This document shows, one piece after another, positions 49,110-58,109 of a stretch of DNA of 64,000 bases. The notes beneath the pieces are model-generated. The model saw only the letters and a program-made list of their open reading frames with translations. It was not told the DNA's origin and did no database searches. The position numbers and the translations under genes were made by a program. Position 1 is the stretch's first letter. Each line of letters starts with the position of its first letter. The DNA is from Corynebacterium stationis (GTDB lineage Bacteria > Actinomycetota > Actinomycetes > Mycobacteriales > Mycobacteriaceae), in NCBI RefSeq assembly GCF_001941345.1, contig NZ_CP009251.1, forward strand, positions 930,001 through 994,000, written 5' to 3'.

Positions 49110-50252
49110 CTAGGTGCCAGATTTCAGGTCGCGGGCAATGCTGATGACGGCAGCTCGACCTGCCCGGTTAGCTCCTACTGTGGATTGGGAAGGGCCATAG
49201 CCAATGAGGTGAAGATTCTTCTTTCCCTTTACCTTTGTGCCCTCAATGTTGATCCCGCCCTTCTCGTTATAAAGGTTCAGCGGGTCCAAGTGCGCCAGGC
49301 TGGGACGAAAGCCAATCGCCCAAATGATGGTGTCGACTTCAACTTGGGTGCCATCTGCTTCGATGATGCCGTTTTCGTACAAGCCCTGAAATATCGGCCG
49401 GCGATTCAATGCGCCATTAGCGTGTGCTCTTTTTGCATCTTGGTTAAAGATCAGGCCGGTATAAGAAACAATGGAGCGCGGTGCGTTTCCTGCCTCGGTG
49501 TGCTTGGTTACCTTGTCGATGGTCTGTCTTCCGCCTTCTTCGGCGGTAAACGATGCCCGGAAGAAAGGCTTGGAGCGGGTGTACCAGTAAGTTTGTTTCG
49601 CGACATCGGAGGCTTCAGCCAGTTGCTGCACCGCGGAGATTCCACCGCCGACTACTGCCACGCGCTGGCTGGTGAAATCTTCCATGCGGACATAGTCTTT
49701 GGAATGCAACTGGCGGCCTTGGAATTTCTCAATGCCCGGGTACTGCGGCTGATTCGGGTTATTCCACGTTCCCGTGGCGTTGATGACAGCGTCAACCTGC
49801 CACGTGGAGCCGGCATAAGGAGAATTTGTACTATCGCTGGTGGATTGTGCCGCTAGTTCGATGCGATAGCCATTCCCAGCCTCATTAACGCTAGCGACAG
49901 AAACTGGGCGAATGATGGGCAAGTCCATCTTGGCTTCATAGTCTGAGAAATAGTTCGGGACTGCCTCACGCGCGGGCGTAGTTTTCTTGATTTCGGATTG
50001 TTCCATGCCGGGTAAGTCAAAAATCCCATTGACGGTTGCCATGGTCAGTGATTCTTGACGGTGGCGCCAGGCGCCGCCAGCGGATTCTTCTGCATCGAAG
50101 ACGACAAAGGTGCCCGGGGAGGATTCCTTGCCCCCTTGAGAGGCGGAAGGATTGCCGAGCGCGCTGACAAAATCGCGGCGGGTTAGGTGATATGCGGCTG
50201 AAAGACCGGCCTGACCGGCACCAATTACCGCGACAGTTGCATGGAAATTCAT
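49110..50252 (-). CDS. FAD/NAD(P)-dependent monooxygenase-like flavoprotein
   Basis: 380 residues. FAD-binding GAGQAGLSAAYH is at about 11-22, and a second nucleotide-binding loop VVGGGISAVQQLAEAS near 195. The pattern resembles flavin-containing monooxygenases/Baeyer-Villiger relatives and CzcO-like oxidoreductases. A SAM-independent Rossmann pair with no membrane anchor. Substrate unknown. Located between gcvH and the ABM gene. Confidence 0.85.
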   Translation of the reverse strand: MNFHATVAVIGAGQAGLSAAYHLTRRDFVSALGNPSASQGGKESSPGTFVVFDAEESAGGAWRHRQESLTMATVNGIFDLPGMEQSEIKKTTPAREAVPNYFSDYEAKMDLPIIRPVSVASVNEAGNGYRIELAAQSTSDSTNSPYAGSTWQVDAVINATGTWNNPNQPQYPGIEKFQGRQLHSKDYVRMEDFTSQRVAVVGGGISAVQQLAEASDVAKQTYWYTRSKPFFRASFTAEEGGRQTIDKVTKHTEAGNAPRSIVSYTGLIFNQDAKRAHANGALNRRPIFQGLYENGIIEADGTQVEVDTIIWAIGFRPSLAHLDPLNLYNEKGGINIEGTKVKGKKNLHLIGYGPSQSTVGANRAGRAAVISIARDLKSGT

Positions 50253-50341
50253 AGCTCTCAGCTTACCCGAATTATAGTTGATGTGTCACCTATGTGGGGT
50301 GGGTGGGCTGGGAGCTTAAAATGTCAAGGCCTAGTGAAGCT

Positions 50342-50662
50342 CTATTGGACTGGTGGTGCTGGTTCGACCTCGTCGAGGTTAACGATTTCAAATTCCAGCA
50401 AAGTTGCACCGGTTGCTACCGGCTGACGTCCGGTAGAGACGTGCGAAGGCTGACGCTGAGAGCTCCACTGCTGAAAATCTTCCTCAGTCTCCCATTCGGT
50501 AACGATGAAGTAGCGATCTTCACCCTTGGTAGGGCGTAGCATCTGGAAACCCTTAAAACCCGGGGCATTATCTACCGAGTGCTTGCGCGCAGCAAAGCGG
50601 GCTTCGAGCTCCGGGCCTTGTCCTGCAGGGACTTCAATGGCGTTAATTTTGATTACAGACAT
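50342..50662 (-). CDS. ABM-domain protein (antibiotic biosynthesis monooxygenase / HmoA-like)
   Basis: 106 residues with the ABM ferredoxin-like pattern (APGFKGFQMLRP and YFIVTEWETEEDFQQW). Heme-degrading HmoA/MhuD-like enzymes and quinol monooxygenases share this fold; which applies cannot be read. ATG at 50662 (MSVIKINAIEV) is favoured by the family; the frame is open to 50707. Upstream of the flavoprotein gene with a 89-bp gap. Confidence 0.85.
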   Translation of the reverse strand: MSVIKINAIEVPAGQGPELEARFAARKHSVDNAPGFKGFQMLRPTKGEDRYFIVTEWETEEDFQQWSSQRQPSHVSTGRQPVATGATLLEFEIVNLDEVEPAPPVQ

Positions 50663-50855
50663 GGACACGCTCCTTAGTGCGACTGTTCGACGTCCTAGAA
50701 ACTTCAAAACCTCAACTAAGGTTTGATGTCCAGCCTAGCGAAAGTTTGATGACCCGTGGGTGCTTGGAGGTGTGAAAACAAACGCACTCCACAAGCATGG
50801 CCGCAATCGGTGATGAAGCGGGGCGCTCGTGGAGTGCGAAAGCTAGCTGCGGGTA

Positions 50856-51959
50856 TTACTTCTCGCGGCTATAGAAAGGCGTCTTGGTAACGGTGAAGGG
50901 GTAACGCTTGCCGCGAATATCCACTTCTACTTCTGCGCCTTCTTCGAGGTTTGCTGCAGTATCTACCAGTGCCAGGGCAATAGGGTGTCCCAGCGTCGGC
51001 GATGGCTGACCCGAAGTTACGGTGCCGACCAACTGCTCGCCGGCATAGATTTCAGCACCGGTGCGCGCTGCACGGCGCTCAGAGGAGGTCAAAGCCTTGA
51101 TAACTTGCTTAGGGCCTTCTTCCAAGCGTTGACGCAGGATCTCGGCGCCGACGAAGTCAGCGGTCTTCTTCTTAAACGCCACACCCATGCCTGCCTCGAC
51201 AGGGGTGATATCGCGGGAAAGCTCATTGCCGTACAAAGGCATGCCAGCTTCCAAGCGCAAGGAATCGCGTGAAGCTAAACCGCATGAAGTAACACCATCT
51301 TGGTCGATGAAAAGCTGCCAGAGCTTGGTCGCATCGGCGTTGTAGATCATCAGCTCGAAGCCGTCTTCGCCGGTGTAGCCGGTGCGCGCGACGATGGTGT
51401 CAACGTCTGCGACTTTGGCCATGGTTGCGGCATAGTAAGGAAGGTTTTCTACTTCTTCCTTGGACTCTTCAGCAACCTGTTCAACTAGAACCTTGGCTGC
51501 ATTGGGGCCCTGCAGGGCAATCATCGCAACATCCAAGGACTCATTGTTGAGTTCTACATCGAAGCCTTCAATGCGCTGATTAAAAGCTTCCCAAACCACA
51601 TCAGTGTTGCCAGCGTTTGGCACTACCAAGAACTTGGTATCGGAGAAACGGTAGGAAATTAGGTCATCGATGATGCCGCCGTCTTCAGCAACAATCATGG
51701 AGTACTTCGCCTTGCCATTTTTCACGGTCTCCATGTTGGAGATCAGCGCATAGGACAAAAATGCAGCGGCGTCTGGGCCGTTGACCCAAATCTCACCCAT
51801 GTGCGAGAGGTCAAACATGCCGACTGCATTACGCACTGCGTGGTGCTCATCGAGCTCCTTGCCGTACTTTAGTGGCATATTCCAAGGGCCAAAAGCGGTA
51901 AAGGATGCGCCGAGCTTTTCGTGCTCTGCGTGCAGTGGGGACTGGCGTAGTTCTGACAT
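50856..51959 (-). CDS. gcvT: Glycine cleavage T protein (aminomethyltransferase)
   Basis: 367 residues. Folate-site features include MFDLSHMGEI near 45 and RTGYTGEDGFEL near 200; LRLEAGMPLYGNEL is near 245. It transfers the methylene group to tetrahydrofolate. ATG at 51959 is 4 nt after the gcvP stop; the longer frame overlaps gcvP and is rejected. Same operon as gcvP. Confidence 0.97.
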   Translation of the reverse strand: MSELRQSPLHAEHEKLGASFTAFGPWNMPLKYGKELDEHHAVRNAVGMFDLSHMGEIWVNGPDAAAFLSYALISNMETVKNGKAKYSMIVAEDGGIIDDLISYRFSDTKFLVVPNAGNTDVVWEAFNQRIEGFDVELNNESLDVAMIALQGPNAAKVLVEQVAEESKEEVENLPYYAATMAKVADVDTIVARTGYTGEDGFELMIYNADATKLWQLFIDQDGVTSCGLASRDSLRLEAGMPLYGNELSRDITPVEAGMGVAFKKKTADFVGAEILRQRLEEGPKQVIKALTSSERRAARTGAEIYAGEQLVGTVTSGQPSPTLGHPIALALVDTAANLEEGAEVEVDIRGKRYPFTVTKTPFYSREK

Positions 51960-51963
51960 TGAT

Positions 51964-54822
51964 TTAAGCCTCCTCGGTGGAATCGGTGTCGGCATCGAAG
52001 TCGAATGCCTCTGGCGGTGGGCAGGAGCACACCAGGTTGCGGTCGCCGTAAGCTTCATCTAGGCGGCGTACCGGTGGGAAGTACTTGTTCAAACGCAGTG
52101 AAGGAACTGGCCATGCGGCCTTTTCACGGCTAAAGGAGTACTCCCAATCATCGCTTGAGACTGACAGCGCGGTGTAAGGTGCGTGGCGGATGACCGAATC
52201 TTCATATGCGATCTTGCCATCGATGATTTCCTGAATCTCCGCACGGATGGTGCGCATTGCTTCAATGAAACGATCCAGTTCAGCAATATCCTCAGACTCA
52301 GTAGGTTCCACCATCAAGGTGCCAGCCACTGGGAATGCGAGGGTAGGAGCGTGGAAGCCAAAGTCGATCAAACGCTTGGCAACGTCTGCTGCAGTAACGC
52401 CTGAGGCATCGGTAAGCGCGCGCAGATCCAAAATGCACTCGTGCGCAACAAGACCTTCATTACCGGTGAACAGAATTGGGAAGGAATCGGAGAGTTCGCG
52501 CGCAAGGTAGTTAGCACCCAAGATGGCGTGTGCAGTAGCGGAGGTGAGACCCTCGCCACCGGTCATTGCGATGTATGCCCAGGTAATCGGCAGAACACCA
52601 GCGGAACCAAACTGTGAAGCAGTAATTGGAACGCCCTGTTCTACTGGGGTTGGGTTAGCAGGATCCAGCTCATCAGCTGCAGCATCCGTTGGCAGGAATG
52701 GAATGAGGTGCTCAGCGACACCAATTGGTCCAACACCTGGGCCGCCACCGCCGTGCGGAATGGTGAAAGTCTTGTGCAGGTTCAAGTGCGAGACATCGCC
52801 ACCGAACTTGCCCGGCTGAGCCCAACCAGTCAAAGCATTCATGTTTGCGCCGTCAATGTAGACCTGGCCGCCAGCGGCATGGATCTTGTCGCAGACTTCG
52901 CGCACCTCTGGGTCAAAGACGCCGTGAGTGGATGGGTAGGTGATCATGATTCCGGCCATGTTCTCACCATGCTTGGCGATCTTCGCATCGAGATCTTCTA
53001 GATCGATGGAGCCGTCTTCGGCGGTCTTAACCACAACAACGCGCAGATTTGCCAGGGTCGCGGAGGCAGCGTTGGTGCCGTGCGCGGACGCAGGAATCAA
53101 CACGATATCGCGGTTGGTGTCACCATTTGCGACGTGGTAGCGGCGGATAGCCAAAAGACCAGCTAGCTCGCCCTGGGAACCAGCGTTTGGTTGGATAGAA
53201 ACCTTGGCGTAGCCGGTCAGCTCAGCCAACCAGCCTTCCAACTCTTCAATGAGCTCACGCCAGCCCTGGGTTGCGTATTCAGGGGAGTAAGGGTGAACAT
53301 TGGCGAATTCTGGCCAGGTGATGGGTTCCATGGCTGCGGTTGGGTTGAGCTTCATGGTGCATGAGCCCAAAGGAATCATGGTGCGATCTAGAGCCAGATC
53401 CTTATCACCGAGCTTGCGCAGGTAACGCATCATCTGGGTTTCGGAGTGAATGGAGTTAAAGATTTCGTGGGTGAGCACCTCGGTGGTGCGGGTGAGTGCC
53501 TCAGGCAGTGGGAAATCTGCATTATCTACTGCAGCGGCACCAAAGGCGTCCGCCAAGACAGCAACATCGCCCTGGCTTGCGGACTCACCGAAGGAGACAG
53601 AAACCTTATCCTCGCCAATGGTGCGCACCAGGTATCCGGCCTTTTCCAAGCTGAACTTAATGGATGCGGCATCAACGCCGGCAACGGTAACGGTGTCGAA
53701 GAACTCCGAGGAAGTAATCTTCAAACCCTGAGTAGTAACTGCACCGGCAAAGGAAGCAGCCAAGGAGTGCACGTGGTTAGCAATCTCCTTCAAGCCTTCT
53801 GGACCGTGGTAGACGGCGTACATGGCAGCCACGTTGGCCAGAAGTGCCTGCGCGGTACAAATATTTGACGTCGCGCGTTCACGGCGGATGTGCTGTTCAC
53901 GAGTCTGCAGCGCCAAGCGGTAAGCAGGACGGCCCTCAGAATCGACCGATACGCCGACCAAACGGCCTGGCATCTGACGCTTTAGCTTGTCAGTTACTGC
54001 CATGAAAGCAGCGTGTGGGCCACCAAAGAAGAGCGGCACACCAAAGCGTTGGGAGGAACCAATGACAATGTCTGCACCGAACGAGCCTGGGCCTTCCAGA
54101 AGCAGCAAGGACAACAAGTCAGCCGCGACGGAAACAAGTCCGCCGCGGCCATGGATTTCTTCGATAACAGCACGTGGGTCAAAAATATCGCCCTCCGTAC
54201 CGGTGTAGGCAACTACTGCGCCGACGAGGTCTTCGCCAACCACGCCGTTGCTCAAGTCAGCAATCTCAACTTCGAGGCCAATTGCTCGGGCACGCTCCGC
54301 CGCCACGGTGAGAACCTGTGGGTGCAAACGGGCGTCGAGCAGTACGCGGCGGCCCTTCTTGACGGCACGAGACATCAAACCCACGGCCTCAGCAACTGCC
54401 GATGCCTCATCCAGCAAAGAAGCATTCGCAATAGGCAAGCCTGTGAGGTCTTGAACCATGGTCTGGAAGTTCAGCAGTGACTCAAGGCGACCCTGGGAAA
54501 TTTCTGGCTGGTATGGGGTATAAGCGGTGTACCAACCAGCGTCTTCTACCAAACCGCGGCGAATAACAGCAGGGGTGATGGTGTCTGAGTAGCCCTGGCC
54601 GTAGAAAGACTTCAGCACGACATTTTTATCAGCGTAAGCGCGAAGCTTGGCTTGTGCGTCGGTCTCACTCAACGCCTGCGGCATATTAAGCGCATCCGTG
54701 ATGCTAATGGACTGGGGGATTGCTGAGGTGACAAGCGCTTCTACGCTGTCATAACCCACACGCGCCAGCATGTCCTTAGATTCTGTGGCATCTGGCCCAA
54801 GGTGGCGGGCAATGAAATCCAT
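51964..54822 (-). CDS. gcvP: Glycine dehydrogenase (decarboxylating), P protein
   Basis: 952 residues, single-polypeptide type. The PLP lysine is in HLNLHKTFTIPHGGGGPG near 700; the N-terminal half is the structural pseudo-repeat. It decarboxylates glycine and passes the aminomethyl group to GcvH. ATG at 54822 is 10 nt from AAAGGAG; TTG at 54831 is too near that site. Followed directly by gcvT. Confidence 0.97.
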   Translation of the reverse strand: MDFIARHLGPDATESKDMLARVGYDSVEALVTSAIPQSISITDALNMPQALSETDAQAKLRAYADKNVVLKSFYGQGYSDTITPAVIRRGLVEDAGWYTAYTPYQPEISQGRLESLLNFQTMVQDLTGLPIANASLLDEASAVAEAVGLMSRAVKKGRRVLLDARLHPQVLTVAAERARAIGLEVEIADLSNGVVGEDLVGAVVAYTGTEGDIFDPRAVIEEIHGRGGLVSVAADLLSLLLLEGPGSFGADIVIGSSQRFGVPLFFGGPHAAFMAVTDKLKRQMPGRLVGVSVDSEGRPAYRLALQTREQHIRRERATSNICTAQALLANVAAMYAVYHGPEGLKEIANHVHSLAASFAGAVTTQGLKITSSEFFDTVTVAGVDAASIKFSLEKAGYLVRTIGEDKVSVSFGESASQGDVAVLADAFGAAAVDNADFPLPEALTRTTEVLTHEIFNSIHSETQMMRYLRKLGDKDLALDRTMIPLGSCTMKLNPTAAMEPITWPEFANVHPYSPEYATQGWRELIEELEGWLAELTGYAKVSIQPNAGSQGELAGLLAIRRYHVANGDTNRDIVLIPASAHGTNAASATLANLRVVVVKTAEDGSIDLEDLDAKIAKHGENMAGIMITYPSTHGVFDPEVREVCDKIHAAGGQVYIDGANMNALTGWAQPGKFGGDVSHLNLHKTFTIPHGGGGPGVGPIGVAEHLIPFLPTDAAADELDPANPTPVEQGVPITASQFGSAGVLPITWAYIAMTGGEGLTSATAHAILGANYLARELSDSFPILFTGNEGLVAHECILDLRALTDASGVTAADVAKRLIDFGFHAPTLAFPVAGTLMVEPTESEDIAELDRFIEAMRTIRAEIQEIIDGKIAYEDSVIRHAPYTALSVSSDDWEYSFSREKAAWPVPSLRLNKYFPPVRRLDEAYGDRNLVCSCPPPEAFDFDADTDSTEEA

Positions 54823-54902
54823 AAGTGTCAAACTCCTTTGGAGGAACGATACATTTGTCCAGGCTTGCTAAAGCGACCGCACGAAGGCAGTCAACATTCC
54901 TC

Positions 54903-54908
54903 ATTATA
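54903..54908 (-). promoter_or_regulatory. -10 element of gcvP
   Basis: Perfect TATAAT on the minus strand, about 80 nt before the gcvP ATG; the -35 region is weak. Confidence 0.5.
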
Positions 54909-55089
54909 TGGTTAGCCCCGGCTTTTCATTGCTTTTCTACCCACGCCTAGCCACCGGTTGTAACGGCTCCTGCGAAAGCGCTGTTATAACCAGCATGAAC
55001 GCTAGATTTGAAGAAAATGTGAAGACTGCAATGCGGATTTGTTAGTTTTTGATACCCCCGAAAACGAGGACTCAGGGAGGGAAAACCAC

Positions 55090-55126
55090 AAAGCCACCAT
55101 GTAGAAATTTCTACATGGTGGCTTTT
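55090..55126. terminator. Terminator of aceF (bidirectional)
   Basis: AAAGCCACCATGTAGAAA and its near-complement form an 18-bp stem with almost no loop, flanked by T runs; 49 nt beyond the aceF stop. Confidence 0.88.
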
Positions 55127-55174
55127 GTTTCTAACTCAAACGGCTAGAAGCTACCGTACATTCTGAAACTGGAC

Positions 55175-57283
55175 TTAGAGAGCCAAGTCAGATTCGAAGT
55201 TACCGGTTTCAAGGCGGTCCTTGATGGTGGTGATGAAGCGACCTGCATCTGCACCATCTACAACCTGGTGGTCGTAGGTAAATGGCAAGTAGCACATCTG
55301 ACGGATGGCAATTGCATCCTGGCCATCTTCGGTGATGACCACTGGGCGCTTTTCAATCACAGCGGTGCCCAAGATACCAGCTTGTGGTGGTACCAGAACT
55401 GGGGTATCTAGCAGGGCGCCTTCGGAGCCAATGTTGGTCACGGTGAAGGTTGCACCGGTGAGGTCATTTGGCTTCAGCTTGTTGTTGCGTGCGCGGTCAG
55501 CCAAATCAGCGATAGCCTGAGCAATCTCCGGCAAGGAAAGATCCTGAGCCTTGTGGATGACTGGGGTGAGCAGACCACGTGGGGTGTCAACCGCGATAGC
55601 GACGTTGACATCAGAGTGGTAGGTCATTTCCTTGGTCTCAGGGTTGTAAGACGCGTTGACGTTCGGGTGGGAAACCAAAGCCTCAACGGTTGCCTTAACA
55701 ATGATTGGCAGGAAGGACAGGTTAGCACCGTACTTATCGACGAATGCTGGCTTCGCCTTCTTACGCAGCGCTGCCACAGTCGTCATATCTACTTCCTGGA
55801 CGTGGGTCAGCTGCGCGGTAATGTGCAGCGATTCCACCATCTTAGAAGCGGTGATTTCACGGATGCGGTTGACCTTGGCGGTGGTGCCAATCAGTTCCTG
55901 CTTGGCTGGATCAACGGACTTGGTGGACCAGTTAGCGCGCTCACCAGCTGGTGCAGCAGAACCGGACTCGGCGCCGCCTTCAGCTGCAGCCAATACGTCC
56001 TGCTTACGGATACGTCCACCAACACCGGTTCCTTCAACGGTGTTGAGGTCGATGCCGTGCTTGTCAGCCAACTTGCGTACCAGTGGGGTGACATAAGGGA
56101 GGTTGTCGCCGGAGTTAACCTTGGCGGAAGCCTTCGGAGCAGCTTCTTCCTTCTTAGGTTCAGACTTAGGAGCCTCTTCCTTTGGCTCCTCCTTCTTAGG
56201 CTCTTCCTCGTCTGCAGCTGGCTCTTCAGCTGGAGCTTCTTCCTTCGGTGCTTCTTCCTTAGGTTCAGCCTTTGGCTCTTCCTTCTTTTCGGAAGCAGCT
56301 GGCTTTGCGTTGCCGTCGCCGATGCGCGCGATGACTGCTCCGACGTCGATGGTGTCATCTTCGTCAGCGAGGATTTCTACCAAGGTGCCTGCGACTGGGG
56401 ATGGGATCTCGGTATCAACCTTGTCGGTGGAGACCTCCAGTAGTGGCTCGTCTACTTCGACGGTGTCGCCGACGGACTTCAGCCACTGGGTGATGGTGCC
56501 TTCGGTGACGGACTCACCAAGTTCTGGCATCTCCACATCGGTAGCGTCGCCAGATGCAGCTGGGGCAGACTCCTCAGAAGCGGACTCTTCCTCGTCTGCA
56601 GCTGGCTCTTCAGCTGGAGCTTCTTCCTTCGGTGCTTCTTCCTTAGGCTCAGCCTTTGGCTCTTCCTTCTTTTCGGAAGCAGCTGGCTTCGCGTTGCCGT
56701 CGCCGATGCGCGCGATGACTGCTCCGACGTCGATGGTGTCATCTTCGTCAGCGAGGATTTCTACCAGGGTGCCTGCGACTGGGGATGGGATCTCGGTATC
56801 AACCTTGTCGGTGGAGACCTCCAGTAGTGGCTCGTCTACTTCGACGGTGTCGCCGACGGATTTCAGCCACTGGGTGATGGTGCCTTCAGTGACAGACTCA
56901 CCGAGCTCTGGCATCTCGACATCAGTAGCGTCGCCAGATGCAGCTGGTGCAGACTCCTCAGAAGCGGACTCTTCCTCTTCTGCAGCTGGCTCTTCAGCTG
57001 GAGCCTCTTCCTTCGCAGGAGCGTCGGAAGAACCGGTGGACTCACCCTCCTCACCAATGATTGCGATGACAGCGCCGACGTCAATGGTGTCGTCTTCTTC
57101 TGCCTTGATTTCCAGCAAGGTACCGGATACTGGAGAAGGAATCTCAGTATCAACCTTGTCGGTGGAAACCTCGAGCAACGGTTCGTCTGCTTCGACGGTG
57201 TCGCCGACAGACTTCAGCCACTGGGTAATAGTACCCTCTGTTACGGACTCGCCCAGCTCGGGCATCTCAACGGAGTACGCCAT
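55175..57283 (-). CDS. aceF: Dihydrolipoamide acetyltransferase (E2) with three lipoyl domains
   Basis: 702 residues. Three lipoyl domains have lysines at Lys43, Lys160 and Lys288 in STDKVDT. They are joined by Ala/Pro/Glu-rich linkers. The E1/E3-binding domain is at about 395-432 ([14 protein letters not shown]), and the catalytic domain (about 465-702) has the active site YDHQVVDG. E2 of the pyruvate dehydrogenase; in C. glutamicum AceF also serves the 2-oxoglutarate complex. AAGGAG precedes the ATG. Lipoyl domains 2 and 3 are almost identical in DNA as well. Confidence 0.97.
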   Translation of the reverse strand: MAYSVEMPELGESVTEGTITQWLKSVGDTVEADEPLLEVSTDKVDTEIPSPVSGTLLEIKAEEDDTIDVGAVIAIIGEEGESTGSSDAPAKEEAPAEEPAAEEEESASEESAPAASGDATDVEMPELGESVTEGTITQWLKSVGDTVEVDEPLLEVSTDKVDTEIPSPVAGTLVEILADEDDTIDVGAVIARIGDGNAKPAASEKKEEPKAEPKEEAPKEEAPAEEPAADEEESASEESAPAASGDATDVEMPELGESVTEGTITQWLKSVGDTVEVDEPLLEVSTDKVDTEIPSPVAGTLVEILADEDDTIDVGAVIARIGDGNAKPAASEKKEEPKAEPKEEAPKEEAPAEEPAADEEEPKKEEPKEEAPKSEPKKEEAAPKASAKVNSGDNLPYVTPLVRKLADKHGIDLNTVEGTGVGGRIRKQDVLAAAEGGAESGSAAPAGERANWSTKSVDPAKQELIGTTAKVNRIREITASKMVESLHITAQLTHVQEVDMTTVAALRKKAKPAFVDKYGANLSFLPIIVKATVEALVSHPNVNASYNPETKEMTYHSDVNVAIAVDTPRGLLTPVIHKAQDLSLPEIAQAIADLADRARNNKLKPNDLTGATFTVTNIGSEGALLDTPVLVPPQAGILGTAVIEKRPVVITEDGQDAIAIRQMCYLPFTYDHQVVDGADAGRFITTIKDRLETGNFESDLAL
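56208..56975 (-). repeat. Two near-identical 384-bp tandem units inside aceF
   Basis: Units 56208-56591 and 56592-56975 differ at only a few positions; each encodes one lipoyl domain plus linker (128 residues). The first lipoyl domain is more diverged. The low divergence at DNA level indicates recent duplication or gene conversion. Confidence 0.9.
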
Positions 57284-57609
57284 GAGTAATAAGACTCCTT
57301 GAACATTGTAAGAATTTATGGAAGCTTTTAGCCCAGACTACCGCGTAGGCTATTACGTTGCCCGCAGGAGTCCCCTTAAATCTTTGAGGAGGGTTCCGGC
57401 TAGCCCCGACTTTAACCCCGCGTAAACGGATATGGGTTGCTTTCAACAGCTTATTGTATGCCGTTTTGATTCTAAATGTTTGCAATGGTGAGTTTCATTG
57501 GGCATACAAAAGTTTGATACAACGTCAGTTTCTTGGGGGTAGGTAGTCGCCCACAGCACCCGCGACATATTGCAGCAGCGAGAAGACGCAATGACTAGGA
57601 TGGACGATT
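57284..57609. other. aceF upstream region
   Basis: Divergent regulatory space of aceF and the 57610 gene. A TACAAT on the minus strand (57453-57458) may be an aceF -10 element; a TTTGCAA motif near 57479-57485 resembles half of the RamB consensus. No gene or RNA is seen. Confidence 0.35.
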
Positions 57610-58032
57610 GTGTTTAACCCTTTTCGCAGAAATAGGTCGAAGTCGACCTTGAAGCCACCACGTGCCCCAGGCGATACTATTCGTCAGCACGATGCCCAGG
57701 AGCTTCGCGCGTGGGCTGCGGGCCGAGCATTTGTCGAAGCCTTCGTGGAACCAGAAACCGTGGTCAACGAAATGTCGGTTGTTCTGGTCGACGAATCGGG
57801 ACAATTCATTCGCCGTCCCATCGGTGGACCCAAAGGCATCGATGCCGTAGCAAAGCTTTTAGGCTGTCCCGTCTATGACGTTGAGGAAACCGGCTATCCG
57901 CAGCGGATGCGCGAGCGCTCAGAGCGGGAGCGGATTTTGCGCAGGCGCGAAGAACAACGCCAACGCCGTAAAGACTTCGAAGCGCGGGAAGTACGCCGCA
58001 AAGAACAAGAGGCCCAAGAAAACGAGGGCTAA
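57610..58032 (+). CDS. Conserved hypothetical protein, basic
   Basis: 140 residues. An N-terminal basic stretch (MFNPFRRNRSK), a compact central segment (about 30-95), and a C-terminal helix very rich in Arg/Glu/Lys (ERSERERILRRREEQRQRR). No catalytic motif recognised. GTG start at 57610. A strong terminator follows immediately; divergent from aceF. Confidence 0.72.
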   Translation: MFNPFRRNRSKSTLKPPRAPGDTIRQHDAQELRAWAAGRAFVEAFVEPETVVNEMSVVLVDESGQFIRRPIGGPKGIDAVAKLLGCPVYDVEETGYPQRMRERSERERILRRREEQRQRRKDFEAREVRRKEQEAQENEG

Positions 58033-58036
58033 TAAG

Positions 58037-58074
58037 AATATCCGTGCCACACAAGACGTGGCACGGATATTTTT
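58037..58074 (+). terminator. Rho-independent terminator
   Basis: Stem AATATCCGTGCCAC (58037-58050) pairing with the complement after a 6-nt loop, followed by TTTTT; directly after the 57610 gene. Confidence 0.92.
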
Positions 58075-58109
58075 ACGGGGTGTCTAGCTAAGACAACGTT
58101 GTAGATGTC

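Larger units (their letters stand above)
54823..55174. other. gcvP/aceF intergenic region
   Basis: Contains the gcvP -10 element (54903-54908) and, near aceF, the terminator 55090-55126. The DNA between (about 54910-55085) shows no gene and no glycine-riboswitch core. Confidence 0.5.

Noticed and set aside
54823..55080. Possible glycine riboswitch upstream of gcvP
   Set aside because: The conserved glycine aptamer core and paired aptamers are not visible; only a -10 box and a short hairpin are.
56161..57010. Apparent CRISPR-like or satellite repeats
   Set aside because: The repetition is coding (lipoyl domain plus linker) with a 384-bp period, not short repeats with unique spacers.
56103..57302. 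A 399-codon plus-strand open frame rich in Ser/Ala/Gly
   Set aside because: It is the antisense shadow of the repetitive aceF lipoyl region, with no ribosome site or family resemblance.
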